This document shows, in pieces, positions 8,670 through 16,445 of a stretch of DNA of 32,106 bases. The notes beneath the pieces are model-generated. The model made no database searches and was not told the origin of the DNA. It saw only the letters and a list, made by a program, of their open reading frames with translations. The stretch is from Blastococcus saxobsidens. Its GTDB lineage: Bacteria > Actinomycetota > Actinomycetes > Mycobacteriales > Geodermatophilaceae. The stretch is from the NCBI RefSeq assembly GCF_002938435.1, contig NZ_POQT01000044.1:1-32106 (forward strand), given 5' to 3'. How positions within the stretch are numbered: the stretch's first letter is position 1; each line of letters opens with the position of its first letter. Position numbers and translations under genes: made by a program.

Positions 8670-9929
8670 GTGACGACGGCCGCCCCGACCTTCCCGGCAG
8701 CGGCGTCGCGCACCGTCACCACGGTCCGGTCCGACGCCGCCGGCGAGCTGCTGGACCTGCTCCCGGCCACCGGCGGCCTCTCCTGGGTGCGCCGCGGCGA
8801 GGGCCTGGTGGGGTGGGGCGAGGCCGCCCGGCTGGAAGTCACCGGACCACGCGCGCTGGCCGAGGCGGCCGCCTGGTGGGACGACCACACCGCCGCGCTC
8901 GACGTCGCCGACGAGCTGGGCGTACCCGGTTCCGGGCCGGTGCTGTTCGCCAGCATCGCCTTCGACCCGGTCGCCGGGACGTCGGTGTTCGTCGTTCCCG
9001 AGGTCGTCGTGGGCCGGCGCGACGGCGTCGGCTGGATCACCGCCGTCGGCACCGCGCCGGAGCTGCCCGCCCCGCTCCGGTTCGACGACGGCCCGGTCCT
9101 CCGTCTCCGCTACGCCGACGGCGCGCTGGACCCGGCGAGCTGGTGCGCCGCGGTCGCGGCCGCCGTGGCGCGGATCGACGCCGGCGAGCTGGCCAAGGTG
9201 GTGCTCGCCCGCGACCTGCTGGTCTCCGCCGACGTCCCGCTGGACCCGCGCCGGATGCTGCGCCGGCTGGCCGCGCGCTTCCCCGACTGCTGGACCTTCG
9301 CCGTCGACGGCCTGCTCGGCGCGACGCCGGAGCTGCTGCTGCGCCGCACCGGCCGGCGGCTCTCGGCCCGAGTGCTCGCGGGCACCGCTCCCCGGGGCGC
9401 CGGCGCCGAGGACGAGCGGTTGGCGCGCGCGCTGCTGGCCTCCCCCAAGGACCGCGCCGAGCACACCCTCGCGGTGGACTCCCTGGTCCGGGCGCTGGAG
9501 CCCTACTGCGACACCCTCGACGCCCCGGTCGAGCCGCAGCTGCTCACGCTGGCCAACGTGCGGCACCTGGCCACGGACCTGGTGGGCACGCAGGCCGCCC
9601 GGGGCCGGGCCTCCGGTGCCGGGCTGCTGGAGCTCGTCGGTGCCGTGCACCCGACCGCGGCCGTCTGCGGCACCCCCACACCCGACGCCGCCGCGCTGAT
9701 CCGCGAGCTGGAGGGCATGGACCGCGGGCGCTACGCCGGTCCCGTCGGCTGGCTGGACGCCGCCGGCGACGGGGAGTTCGGCCTGGCGCTGCGCTGCGCC
9801 GAGCTCGTCGGGGACGACGGCGCGCGGCTGTTCGCCGGCTGCGGCATCGTCGCCGGCTCCGACCCGGCGGCCGAGCTGGCCGAGACGCAGTCGAAGTTCG
9901 CCGCCTTCCAGGCGGCCCTCGAGGGCTGA
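8670..9929 (+). CDS. menF: Isochorismate synthase
   Basis: Converts chorismate to isochorismate, the first committed step of menaquinone synthesis, using Mg2+. The chorismate-binding fold occupies roughly residues 150-415. Recognised blocks are [66 protein letters not shown] (active-site HPT), GPVGWLDA, and [20 protein letters not shown]. It is 419 residues. A siderophore EntC-type role is conceivable on sequence alone, but divergent menG and nearby menD/C/E/A argue for the quinone pathway. The start is GTG 8670, probably leaderless. It ends convergently with a 46-residue gene. Confidence 0.92.
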   Translation: MTTAAPTFPAAASRTVTTVRSDAAGELLDLLPATGGLSWVRRGEGLVGWGEAARLEVTGPRALAEAAAWWDDHTAALDVADELGVPGSGPVLFASIAFDPVAGTSVFVVPEVVVGRRDGVGWITAVGTAPELPAPLRFDDGPVLRLRYADGALDPASWCAAVAAAVARIDAGELAKVVLARDLLVSADVPLDPRRMLRRLAARFPDCWTFAVDGLLGATPELLLRRTGRRLSARVLAGTAPRGAGAEDERLARALLASPKDRAEHTLAVDSLVRALEPYCDTLDAPVEPQLLTLANVRHLATDLVGTQAARGRASGAGLLELVGAVHPTAAVCGTPTPDAAALIRELEGMDRGRYAGPVGWLDAAGDGEFGLALRCAELVGDDGARLFAGCGIVAGSDPAAELAETQSKFAAFQAALEG

Positions 9930-9936
9930 GCCCCGA

Positions 9937-9962
9937 GGCCGCGGCTACCGGATCAGCCGGCC
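9937..9962. terminator. Imperfect hairpin between convergent menF and small peptide gene
   Basis: GGCCGCGGCT and AGCCGGCC can pair with two bulges around an 8-base loop, between the menF stop and the end of the small gene. It could act in both directions. It lacks T-runs, so this is a weak call. Confidence 0.3.
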
Positions 9963-10093
9963 TGGACCAGCACGACGTCGGTCGGGGTGGCCCCGGCGGG
10001 CGCGGTGTCCCCCGGAGCGAATCCGGCGATCCCGGCCGCGATCGCGACCGTCCCCGCCAGGAGGCGGAGCCAGCGCAGCACGTCCTGGGTCAT
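9953..10093 (-). CDS. Small membrane or secreted peptide (46 aa)
   Basis: A 46-residue frame from ATG 10093 to TGA 9953, with a textbook Shine-Dalgarno GGGAGGAG 7 bases upstream. Residues 6-27 form a hydrophobic segment after two positive charges (LRWLRLLAGTVAIAAGIAG). It is either a transmembrane anchor or an uncleaved signal, with a short Ala/Pro/Thr tail (residues 28-46) outside. The gene lies 112 bases past menD on the same strand and could be its distal partner. No family is recognised. Confidence 0.6.
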   Translation of the reverse strand: MTQDVLRWLRLLAGTVAIAAGIAGFAPGDTAPAGATPTDVVLVQAG

Positions 10094-10205
10094 CGTCGAA
10101 CTCCTCCCACCGCTCCCGCCGGGGCACGTCCCCCGTACGAGGAGGACTCTGCCGCCCGGAACGCACGTCGGCCGCACGGCAACCGCAAGAGATCCGCAGG
10201 ATGCC

Positions 10206-11879
10206 TCAGGCCCGCAGCGCCGCCGCGGCGGCGGCACGCAGGTCCTGCACCAGGGCGGCTTCCGCCCGCTGATCGGTGCCGACGACGACGATGCGCGGCC
10301 CGCCCAGCGCCAGGGCGCCGGGCAGCTCCTCGGGCGACTCCACCCGCGACGCCGCCCACCCCAGCGCCGTCGCCACCGCCACGAGGTCGCGCCCGTGCGG
10401 CGTGCCGAAGACCCGGCGGTAGTCCGCGGCGTAGCGGTCCTCCCCGGGCTCCAGCTGGGCGAAGATGCCGCCGCCGTCGTTGTCGGGGACGACGACGGTG
10501 AGGTCGGGGCGGAGCTCCCCCTCCCCGGTCAGCAGGCCGGTGAGGTCGTGCAGGAACGTCAGGTCCCCCATCAGCGCGACCGCCGGACCGCCGCGCACCA
10601 GGGCTGCCCCGACCGCCGTGGAGATCGTCCCGTCGATGCCGGCCACCCCCCGGTTGGCCAGCACGGCGACGTCGGCCCGCGGCACGGCCAGCCGGTCGAC
10701 GTCCCGCACCGGGGTCGAGGACCCCAGGACGAACAGCGCAGCGGCCGGCAGTGCGGCGACGACGTCGCGCGCCAGCCGGGCCGCGGTCAGGGACGGCGAA
10801 CCGTCGAGCGCCACGTCCACGGCCGCACCGACCCGGTCGGCCGCCGATCGCCACGCCGCCGCCCAGCCGGTGTCGACGTCCCCGTCGGCCCGGACGAGGA
10901 GCCGCGAGACGCGAGAGCTGGACCGGACGGCGTCGGCCCACCGCGGGGCGGCGCTGACCGTCTCCACGGTGACCGCGGGATCGGCCAGCAGGGCGTTCAC
11001 CGGGCGGGCGAGCGTCGGCCGGCCCACGACCAGCACGTGCTCCGGCCGGTGCGCCGCCAGCCAGTCACGGGCGCCCAGCAGGAGGACCCCGCCCCGCAGG
11101 GACCCGCCCCAGCACCCGCTGCTCGGCTCGGCGACCAGCGGCCAGGGGAGGTCGTGGTCGAGGTCGGGGGCGGCGTGCAGAGCACCGTCCCCGGCGACGA
11201 CCAGCGTCCGCGGGGGCAGCCGGTGCGCCGTCGCCGCGTAGCCCGGTGAGCGCTGCGCGGCGGTCCACGCCGCGCCGTCCGCCCGTCCGGCCCACGGGCC
11301 GGTCGGGTCGAGGGCCTCGTCGTCGGGCATCAGCGGCTCGCGCAGCGCCAGGTTCAGGTGCACCGGGCCCGGGTCGTCCGACAGCGTCCCGGCCGCCACG
11401 GTCAGCGCCTTGGCCACCAGCGAGCGCCAGTAGCGGTTCTGCGCCTCCTCGCGGCCGGCCTCGGGCACCCCGACGTCGACCGCCCAGCGCACCGCGCCGC
11501 CGTAGAGCCCGGCCTGCTCGACCGTCTGGTTGGCGCCGGTCGACCGCAGCTCGGGCGGCCGGTCGGCGGTGAGCGCCAGCAGCGGCACCCCGGCGGCGTC
11601 GGCCTCCAGCACGGCGGCGTGCAGGTGCGCGGTCGCCGTCCCCGACGTGGTCAGGACCGGCACGGGTCGCCCGGACGCCTTGGCCAGCCCGAGCGCCAGG
11701 AACGCCGCCGTCCGCTCGTCGATGCGCACGTGCAGCCGGAGCCGTCCGTCCCGCTCGGCGGCGGCGAGCGCCAGGGCGACGGGGGCGGACCGGGAGCCGG
11801 GCGCCAGCACCGCATCGGCCACCCCGCCGCGGACCAGCTCGTCGACCAGCACCCGCGCGAAGGCGGTGGAGGGGTTCAC
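10206..11879 (-). CDS. menD: SEPHCHC synthase (MenD)
   Basis: Thiamine-diphosphate enzyme that joins isochorismate and the succinyl semialdehyde unit from 2-oxoglutarate to give SEPHCHC. It has 557 residues. The N-terminal pyrimidine-binding domain holds LAPGSRSAPVALAL and the ThDP glutamate in VRIDERTAAFLALG. The C-terminal PP domain shows NRGVAGIDGTIST, ALMGDLTFLHD and VPDNDGGGIFAQLE with the Mg-binding motif. The GTG start at 11879 overlaps the menC stop as GTGA, so translation is coupled. Open sequence upstream of this GTG is the menC gene in another frame. The menC-menD pair is divergent from menE. Confidence 0.96.
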   Translation of the reverse strand: MNPSTAFARVLVDELVRGGVADAVLAPGSRSAPVALALAAAERDGRLRLHVRIDERTAAFLALGLAKASGRPVPVLTTSGTATAHLHAAVLEADAAGVPLLALTADRPPELRSTGANQTVEQAGLYGGAVRWAVDVGVPEAGREEAQNRYWRSLVAKALTVAAGTLSDDPGPVHLNLALREPLMPDDEALDPTGPWAGRADGAAWTAAQRSPGYAATAHRLPPRTLVVAGDGALHAAPDLDHDLPWPLVAEPSSGCWGGSLRGGVLLLGARDWLAAHRPEHVLVVGRPTLARPVNALLADPAVTVETVSAAPRWADAVRSSSRVSRLLVRADGDVDTGWAAAWRSAADRVGAAVDVALDGSPSLTAARLARDVVAALPAAALFVLGSSTPVRDVDRLAVPRADVAVLANRGVAGIDGTISTAVGAALVRGGPAVALMGDLTFLHDLTGLLTGEGELRPDLTVVVPDNDGGGIFAQLEPGEDRYAADYRRVFGTPHGRDLVAVATALGWAASRVESPEELPGALALGGPRIVVVGTDQRAEAALVQDLRAAAAAALRA

Positions 11880-12844
11880 GCGGCGAGCACCTCGTCGATC
11901 CGGGCGCGCCAGCGGGCAGCGGTCGCCCCGCTCGCGACGACGTCGCCCAGCCGGTCGACCTCGCGGGCCCCCACCGGAAGGGCACCGTCGACCGGGAGCA
12001 GCGGCGACGACGAGACGTCGCCGGTGAACAGCGCGACGGTGGCCAGACCGCAGGCGAACGGCAGCTCGGGCAGCGCCGCGGCGAGGGCGACCCCGGCGGC
12101 GATGCCGACCGAGGACTCCAGCGCCGAGGACACCACGCAGGGCAGCCCGTGCGCCTCGGCCACCCGCAGCGCCGCGCGCACACCGCCCAGCGGCTGCACC
12201 TTGAGGACGACGACGTCGCACGCCTCGCGCAGGTCCACCCGCAGCGGGTCGCCGGCCCGCCGCACCACCTCGTCGGCGGCGATCCGGACGTCGATCCGGC
12301 GGCGCAGCGCGACGAGTTCGTCCAGCCCCGCGCACGGCTGCTCCACGTACTCCAGCCCGGCCACGGCGTCGAGCTCGCGGATGCGGGTCACCGCGGTGTC
12401 GACGTCCCAGGCGGCGTTGGCGTCGACCCGGATCGCGCCGCCGGGGCCCAGGGCGTCGCGGACGGCCTCCACCCGGGCCAGGTCGTCGCCCGCGGACTGC
12501 CCCGGCTCGGCGACCTTGACCTTCGCGGTGCGGCAGCCGGAGGCGGCCACGATCGCGTGCGCCCGGTGCGCGTCGACCGCGGGGACGGTCACGTTCACCG
12601 GTACCGAGTGGCGCAGCGGCGCCGGCCAGCCGTCGACGGCGGCCTCCACCGCGGACCCCCACCAGCGGCGGCTCTCGGCGGCGTCGTAGTCCCAGAACGG
12701 GGAGAACTCGCCCCAGCCGGCGGGCCCGCGCAGGAGCACCCCGTCGCGGATGTCGATGCCCCGGAACCGGGTGCGCAGCGGCACCTCGTAGACCGCCAGC
12801 TCGGTGATCCCCGCCGGCAGCGCGGCGGCGGGGGCGGCGGTCAT
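11876..12844 (-). CDS. menC: o-Succinylbenzoate synthase
   Basis: Enolase-superfamily dehydratase forming o-succinylbenzoate from SHCHC. Its 322 residues show the catalytic lysine motif TAKVKVAE, metal ligands in IRVDANAAWD, LEYVEQPC and RIAADE, and the second lysine in VVLKVQPLGG. The C-terminal block VVSSALESSVGIAAGVALAA is typical of MenC. The start is ATG 12844; TACGCT ends 7 bases upstream, so the message is likely leaderless. The stop overlaps menD. menE is transcribed the opposite way, 90 bases off, with a repeat copy between. Confidence 0.95.
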   Translation of the reverse strand: MTAAPAAALPAGITELAVYEVPLRTRFRGIDIRDGVLLRGPAGWGEFSPFWDYDAAESRRWWGSAVEAAVDGWPAPLRHSVPVNVTVPAVDAHRAHAIVAASGCRTAKVKVAEPGQSAGDDLARVEAVRDALGPGGAIRVDANAAWDVDTAVTRIRELDAVAGLEYVEQPCAGLDELVALRRRIDVRIAADEVVRRAGDPLRVDLREACDVVVLKVQPLGGVRAALRVAEAHGLPCVVSSALESSVGIAAGVALAAALPELPFACGLATVALFTGDVSSSPLLPVDGALPVGAREVDRLGDVVASGATAARWRARIDEVLAA

Positions 12845-12851
12845 GGTGATC

Positions 12852-12926
12852 AGCGTAGGAGAAGGACCCCCTGCCCCCCACCACTCGCAGGCACGCGGTG
12901 GGTCCCTGCACGGGGCCGCATAGGCT
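12852..12926. promoter_or_regulatory. Divergent leaderless-type promoters for menC and menE
   Basis: Minus strand: TACGCT (12857-12852) ends 7 bases before the menC ATG. Plus strand: TAGGCT (12921-12926) ends 8 bases before the menE GTG. Neither gene has a normal Shine-Dalgarno. The 60 bases between the two -10 boxes, where both -35 regions would lie, are occupied by copy B of the dispersed repeat. Confidence 0.45.
12860..12920. repeat. Dispersed GC-rich repeat, copy B (menC-menE promoter gap)
   Basis: Partner of the 8549-8616 copy: 38 of the first 45 bases match. Here it is purely intergenic and can fold: GGAC pairs with GTCC and CCACC with GGTGG, leaving a 10-base bulge on one side and a 14-base loop. 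It exactly fills the space between two divergent -10 boxes. The paired arms are less well kept in copy A. Confidence 0.65.
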
Positions 12927-12934
12927 CGTCCGTC

Positions 12935-14056
12935 GTGGCTCGGCACCTCACCCTCGTGGCCGCGGCCGAGCTGTCCGACGACGACGTCCGCGCGGCCCTC
13001 GACGGCGACCGGCCGCTCGCCGTCCTCCCCGCCGGGCCGCCGGCCGTGGTCGACGCCGCCCGCGCCGCGCTCCGCCCCGGCGAGCCGCTCGAAGCGGGCA
13101 CCGACCTCGTCGTCGTCACCTCCGGGTCCACCGGCGGCGGCCGCGGCGTGCTCCTCTCCGCCACCGCGCTGCGGGCCTCGGCGACCGCGACCCTCGACCG
13201 GATCGGCGGCCCCGGCAGCTGGCTGCTCGCCCTGCCCGTGTCGGCGATCGCCGGTCTGCAGGTGGTCTGCCGCGCCCTGCTGGCCGACCGCCCCGCCAGC
13301 CGGCTCGACCCCGGGGAGTCGCTGGCCGCCGCCGTGGCCCGGATGCCGGCCGGCGACCGGCGCTACACCTCGATGGTCCCCACCCAGCTGCGCCGCTGGC
13401 TGGACGCCGAGCCCGAGGCCCTGCGCGCCTTCGACGCGGTCCTCGTCGGTGGCGCGGCCGCCGATCCCGCCCTCCTGGACCGCGCGCGGGCCGGGGGCGT
13501 CGCCGTCGTCACCACGTACGGGATGACCGAGACCGCGGGCGGCTGCGTGTACGACGGCCGGCCGCTGGACGGCACGCGCGTCCGCATCGCCGACGGGGGG
13601 ATCGAGCTCTCCGGGCCCAGCCTGGCGCTGGGCTACCGCGGCGACCCGCAGGCCACCGCGGCCGCCTTCGCCGACGGCTGGTTCCGCACCCGGGACGCGG
13701 GCACCCTCCACGACGACGGCCGGCTCACCGTGCACGGCCGGCTGGACGACGTCGTCATCACCGGCGGGGTCAACGTCGTGCCCGCCGCCGTGGAGACGGC
13801 GCTGCGCGGGCACCCCGCCGTCGCCGACGCGGTGGTCTTCGGCCGGCCCGACCCGGAGTGGGGACAGCGGGTCGTGGCCGCCGTCGTCGCGGCACCGGGG
13901 GCAGCGCCGGAGCTCGCCGACCTGCGCTCCTGGGTGACCGACCGCCTCGGCGCCCCGGCCGCCCCGCGGCAGCTGCACCTGCTCGACGCGATCCCGACCT
14001 TGCACACGGGCAAGCCCGACCGCCGCGCCGTCGCGGCCCGCACCCCGGAGGTCTGA
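12935..14056 (+). CDS. menE: o-Succinylbenzoate-CoA ligase
   Basis: AMP-forming ligase that activates o-succinylbenzoate to its CoA ester. Adenylation motifs in order: VVVTSGSTGGGRGVLLS (P-loop), TYGMTETAGG, DGWFRTRDAG, GRLDDVVITGGVNVVP and the C-terminal lysine in LHTGKPDRRAV. At 373 residues it is a short form, normal for actinobacterial MenE. The start is GTG 12935, with a leaderless-type -10 box 8 bases upstream. The frame is open for many codons further upstream, but that region is antisense to menC and lacks the family sequence. Its stop shares one base with the menA ATG (TGATG). Confidence 0.94.
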   Translation: MARHLTLVAAAELSDDDVRAALDGDRPLAVLPAGPPAVVDAARAALRPGEPLEAGTDLVVVTSGSTGGGRGVLLSATALRASATATLDRIGGPGSWLLALPVSAIAGLQVVCRALLADRPASRLDPGESLAAAVARMPAGDRRYTSMVPTQLRRWLDAEPEALRAFDAVLVGGAAADPALLDRARAGGVAVVTTYGMTETAGGCVYDGRPLDGTRVRIADGGIELSGPSLALGYRGDPQATAAAFADGWFRTRDAGTLHDDGRLTVHGRLDDVVITGGVNVVPAAVETALRGHPAVADAVVFGRPDPEWGQRVVAAVVAAPGAAPELADLRSWVTDRLGAPAAPRQLHLLDAIPTLHTGKPDRRAVAARTPEV

Positions 14057-14925
14057 TGGCCACCCCCGCCCAGTGGCTGGCCGGAGCCCGCCCGCGCACG
14101 CTGCCCGCCGCGCTGGCGCCCGTGCTCGTCGGCACCGGCGCCGCCGTCGCCCTCGACGGCTTCCGACCCGGGCCGGCGCTGCTGGCCCTGCTCGTCGCCC
14201 TGGCCCTGCAGGTGGCGGTCAACTACGCCAACGACTACTCCGACGGCACGCGCGGCACCGACGCCGACCGCGTGGGGCCCATGCGGCTGGTCGGCTCGGG
14301 GGCGGCCACCCCGCGCCAGGTGCTCGTCGCGGCGCTGCTGTCCTTCGGCGTCGCCGGGCTGGCCGGCCTCGCGCTGGCCGCGGTGTCCAGCTGGTGGCTC
14401 GTGGCGGTCGGCGCGGTCTGCATGGCGGCGGCCTGGACCTACACCGGCGGCCCGCTGCCCTACGGCTACCGGGCGCTGGGCGAGGTGTTCGTCTTCGTCT
14501 TCTTCGGGCCGGTGGCCGTCGTCGGCACCACGTTCGTGCAGACCCGCACGGTCGAGGGGCTGGCGTTCGCCGTCTCGGTGCCCATCGGGCTGCTGATCGT
14601 CGCGATCCTGGTGGTCAACAACCTGCGCGACCTGGCCGGCGACGCCGAGGTCGGCAAGCGCACGCTCGCCGTCCTGCTCGGCGACCGGGCGACCCGGTTG
14701 CTGTTCGCCGCGCTCTTCGGCACCGCCTTCGCCGTCGTCGCCGCGGTCGGCCTCGAGCGGCCGTGGGCGCTGCTCGGCCTCGCGGCCGCTCCCCTGGCGC
14801 TGCCGCCCGCGCGCACGGTGCTCGCCGGCGCACGCGGGCCGGCGCTGATCGCCGTCCTCCAGGCGACCGGGCTGGTCACCCTGGCCACCGGGGTGCTGCT
14901 GGGGGCTGGGCTCGCGCTCAGCTGA
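14056..14925 (+). CDS. menA: 1,4-Dihydroxy-2-naphthoate polyprenyltransferase
   Basis: Integral membrane prenyltransferase that attaches the polyprenyl tail to DHNA, giving demethylmenaquinone, the substrate of MenG. The 289-residue protein has about eight or nine transmembrane helices. The first Asp-rich Mg-diphosphate site is NYANDYSDGTRGTD (residues 56-69) and the second is NNLRDLAGDAEVGKRTLA (about 190-207). ATG 14056 overlaps the menE stop. It ends convergently with the DUF4229 gene, and both stop codons lie within a perfect palindrome. Confidence 0.96.
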   Translation: MATPAQWLAGARPRTLPAALAPVLVGTGAAVALDGFRPGPALLALLVALALQVAVNYANDYSDGTRGTDADRVGPMRLVGSGAATPRQVLVAALLSFGVAGLAGLALAAVSSWWLVAVGAVCMAAAWTYTGGPLPYGYRALGEVFVFVFFGPVAVVGTTFVQTRTVEGLAFAVSVPIGLLIVAILVVNNLRDLAGDAEVGKRTLAVLLGDRATRLLFAALFGTAFAVVAAVGLERPWALLGLAAAPLALPPARTVLAGARGPALIAVLQATGLVTLATGVLLGAGLALS

Positions 14926-14940
14926 GCCCGGCCGGGCTCA
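14923..14940. terminator. 18-bp palindrome spanning both convergent stop codons
   Basis: TGAGCCCGGCCGGGCTCA is a perfect palindrome. The menA TGA is its first three bases and the DUF4229 stop (TCA on plus) its last three. Either transcript can form a 7-bp stem with a GGCC loop. A bidirectional termination or stability function is plausible; there are no T-tracts. Confidence 0.4.
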
Positions 14941-15273
14941 CTCGCCGCCGCTGAGCCGGTTGCGCAGGTCGTCCTTCGCCGCCTTGCGGGCGACGGCACG
15001 GGCCGCCAGGGCCTCGGTCAGCCGGTCCCGGGAGGGACGCAGGAGCAGGTAGGACACCGGCATCGACAGCAGCAGGCCGAAGAGCAGGCCGGGGAAGCTG
15101 CCGAGCCCGACGAGCCACAGGATCAGCACGAGGGCCGCGGTGATCGACAGCCGGCCGACCACGTACATGAGCGCCCACGGCAGCAGCTTCGGGGGCGTCG
15201 CCGCCCCGCCGGCCGGGCCCACGGGCGCGGCCGCGCCGGCCGTGGTGTTGGCGGTGGTGTTCTTCTCAGCCAT
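14938..15273 (-). CDS. DUF4229 membrane protein
   Basis: A 111-residue membrane protein of the actinobacterial DUF4229 type. It has an Ala/Thr/Pro-rich N-terminus (residues 1-28) and two transmembrane helices (about 33-56 and 60-78). A basic tail follows (RPSRDRLTEALAARAVARKAAK), probably cytoplasmic. The start is ATG 15273 with GGGAGGG about 6 bases upstream, inside the end of the Lrp gene; the two overlap by 8 bases. Genes of this type are commonly found next to menA or menE, but their function is unknown to me. A structural or regulatory role near quinone enzymes would be a guess. Confidence 0.75.
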   Translation of the reverse strand: MAEKNTTANTTAGAAAPVGPAGGAATPPKLLPWALMYVVGRLSITAALVLILWLVGLGSFPGLLFGLLLSMPVSYLLLRPSRDRLTEALAARAVARKAAKDDLRNRLSGGE

Positions 15274-15694
15274 GGCGGCCCTCCCACTTGGTCGACAGGA
15301 CGACCGTCGTCCGGGTCCGTGCGACCCCTCTGATCCGGTTCAACGCGTTGACGGTGGCCTCGAGTGCCGGGATGTCGGTCACGCGCACCTTGAGCACGTA
15401 GCCCTCGCTGCCGGCGACGCGCCAGCAGTCCTCGATGCCCGGGACCTCCCGCATCGCCGTCTCGAGACCGGTGTCGTCGACCGAGTCGCTCTCGATGACG
15501 CCGATGAGCGCGGTGACGTCGAGGCCCACCGACGACGGGTCGACCACCGCCCGGTACCCGGTGATCACGCCCGCCGCCTCGAGCTTGCCCACGCGCTCGT
15601 GCACCGCTGGTGAGGAGAGACCGACCTGGCGCGCGAGCTCGGCGTAGCTGGCGCGGCCGTTGGCGCGCAGCAGGTCGATCAGCTGCTGGTCCAC
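15266..15694 (-). CDS. Lrp/AsnC-family transcriptional regulator
   Basis: A 142-residue feast/famine-type regulator. The helix-turn-helix is at residues 1-50 (LIDLLRANGRASYAELARQV, then GLSSPAVHERVGKLEAAGVI). The RAM ligand-binding domain follows (about 65-140), with VAGSEGYVLKVRV typical of the amino-acid-binding loop. An in-frame TGA 27 bases upstream limits the start. GTG 15694 is the only standard start, but its nearest GGAG is 16 bases away. An ATC three codons earlier sits 7 bases from that GGAG and would restore the usual family N-terminus (xDAVDQQL). Targets are unknown; divergent promoters to the next small gene or autoregulation are likely. Confidence 0.88.
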   Translation of the reverse strand: MDQQLIDLLRANGRASYAELARQVGLSSPAVHERVGKLEAAGVITGYRAVVDPSSVGLDVTALIGVIESDSVDDTGLETAMREVPGIEDCWRVAGSEGYVLKVRVTDIPALEATVNALNRIRGVARTRTTVVLSTKWEGRHG

Positions 15695-15798
15695 GGCGTC
15701 GATGGGAGTTCTCCGTCCTCAACGGGAGCGGGGACGTCCGCTCACGGCACCGAGTATCCCGACGGTCGTACGCTGGGGTCCGACGAGGGGGTGGGCCC

Positions 15799-16014
15799 GT
15801 GGTGTTCCTGGTTGTTCTCTTGGTGGCGGTCGTCGTGATGCTGGTGGTGGTGCGCGCCGCCATCGCGTCCGGCAGGCCGGACGGAGCCCCGCGCGCGCGC
15901 CGGGCTCCCCGCCGGCCGCAGGGGCCGGTCCGGCCCGTCGCGCCGGACGACGATCCCGAGTTCCTGCGCGAGCTGGGGCGCCGTGCCCGCAAGGACGACG
16001 GCTCCCCCACCTGA
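15799..16014 (+). CDS. Small single-pass membrane protein (71 aa)
   Basis: A 71-residue protein from GTG 15799, with GAGGGG 8 bases upstream and TACGCT (15769-15774) as a likely -10 box. Residues 2-22 are a strongly hydrophobic Val/Leu segment (FLVVLLVAVVVMLVVVRAA). After it comes a basic, proline-rich stretch (PRARRAPRRPQGPVRP) and an acidic-to-basic end (DDDPEFLRELGRRARKDD). It is probably N-out with a cytoplasmic tail. No known family is recognised. It is divergent from the Lrp gene and ends 2 bases before the next convergent gene. Confidence 0.65.
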   Translation: MVFLVVLLVAVVVMLVVVRAAIASGRPDGAPRARRAPRRPQGPVRPVAPDDDPEFLRELGRRARKDDGSPT

Positions 16015-16016
16015 CC

Positions 16017-16319
16017 TCAGGCCGCGCGAGCGGCTCCGAAGAGCCTGCGCCAACCCAGCCGCGGAGGGGTCCGGGCGGGCTCGTCCTCGACGGCGGTGTC
16101 CTGGTCGTCGCGCCCGGAGCCGCCGGGCCAGCCGACCGGGCTCTCGCCGGGCCGGGGAGCGGACGGCTCCGGTGCCTGCGGCCAGCCGACGTTCCCGCCC
16201 TCGCCGGCGGACGCCGGCTCCTCGCGGTGGGCGCCGGTGACATCGGCGGGCCGCTGTGCCAGCGCGGCGGCGACCAGCGGGTGCGCCGAGGCGCCGTCGG
16301 CCGCGGTGTGCCTACCCAT
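16017..16319 (-). CDS. Hypothetical protein (100 aa), low complexity
   Basis: A 100-residue protein from ATG 16319, with an excellent GGAGG 6 bases upstream. The frame extends further upstream, but no other start has a ribosome site. The N-terminus MGRHTAADGASAHPLVAAAL and the C-terminus PPRLGWRRLFGAARAA look conserved in style with other actinobacterial small proteins. The middle (residues 30-85) is a disordered Pro/Gly/Glu linker. There is no signal peptide or membrane helix, and the function is not recognised. It follows the cytochrome c maturation genes on the same strand but is separated from them by a strong hairpin. Confidence 0.65.
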   Translation of the reverse strand: MGRHTAADGASAHPLVAAALAQRPADVTGAHREEPASAGEGGNVGWPQAPEPSAPRPGESPVGWPGGSGRDDQDTAVEDEPARTPPRLGWRRLFGAARAA

Positions 16320-16353
16320 GCCGCGCCTCCGTGCCGGTCCGCCGGCTGTCGAT

Positions 16354-16378
16354 GTGCTCCATGCGGGCATGGAAGCAC
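16354..16378 (-). terminator. Strong hairpin after ccsB
   Basis: GTGCTCCATGC pairs with GCATGGAAGCAC, an 11-bp stem with one bulged base and a tight CGGG loop, 68 bases past the ccsB stop. It is the strongest hairpin between 14941 and 19023 and a fair candidate for the end of the rex-hem-ccs transcription unit. There is no T-tract. Confidence 0.4.
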
Positions 16379-16445
16379 GCGCCTGCGACATCAGTCACCG
16401 GTCCCGGCCACGGCTCTCCCCCGGACGGGCGTAGCGCCGGCCGGA

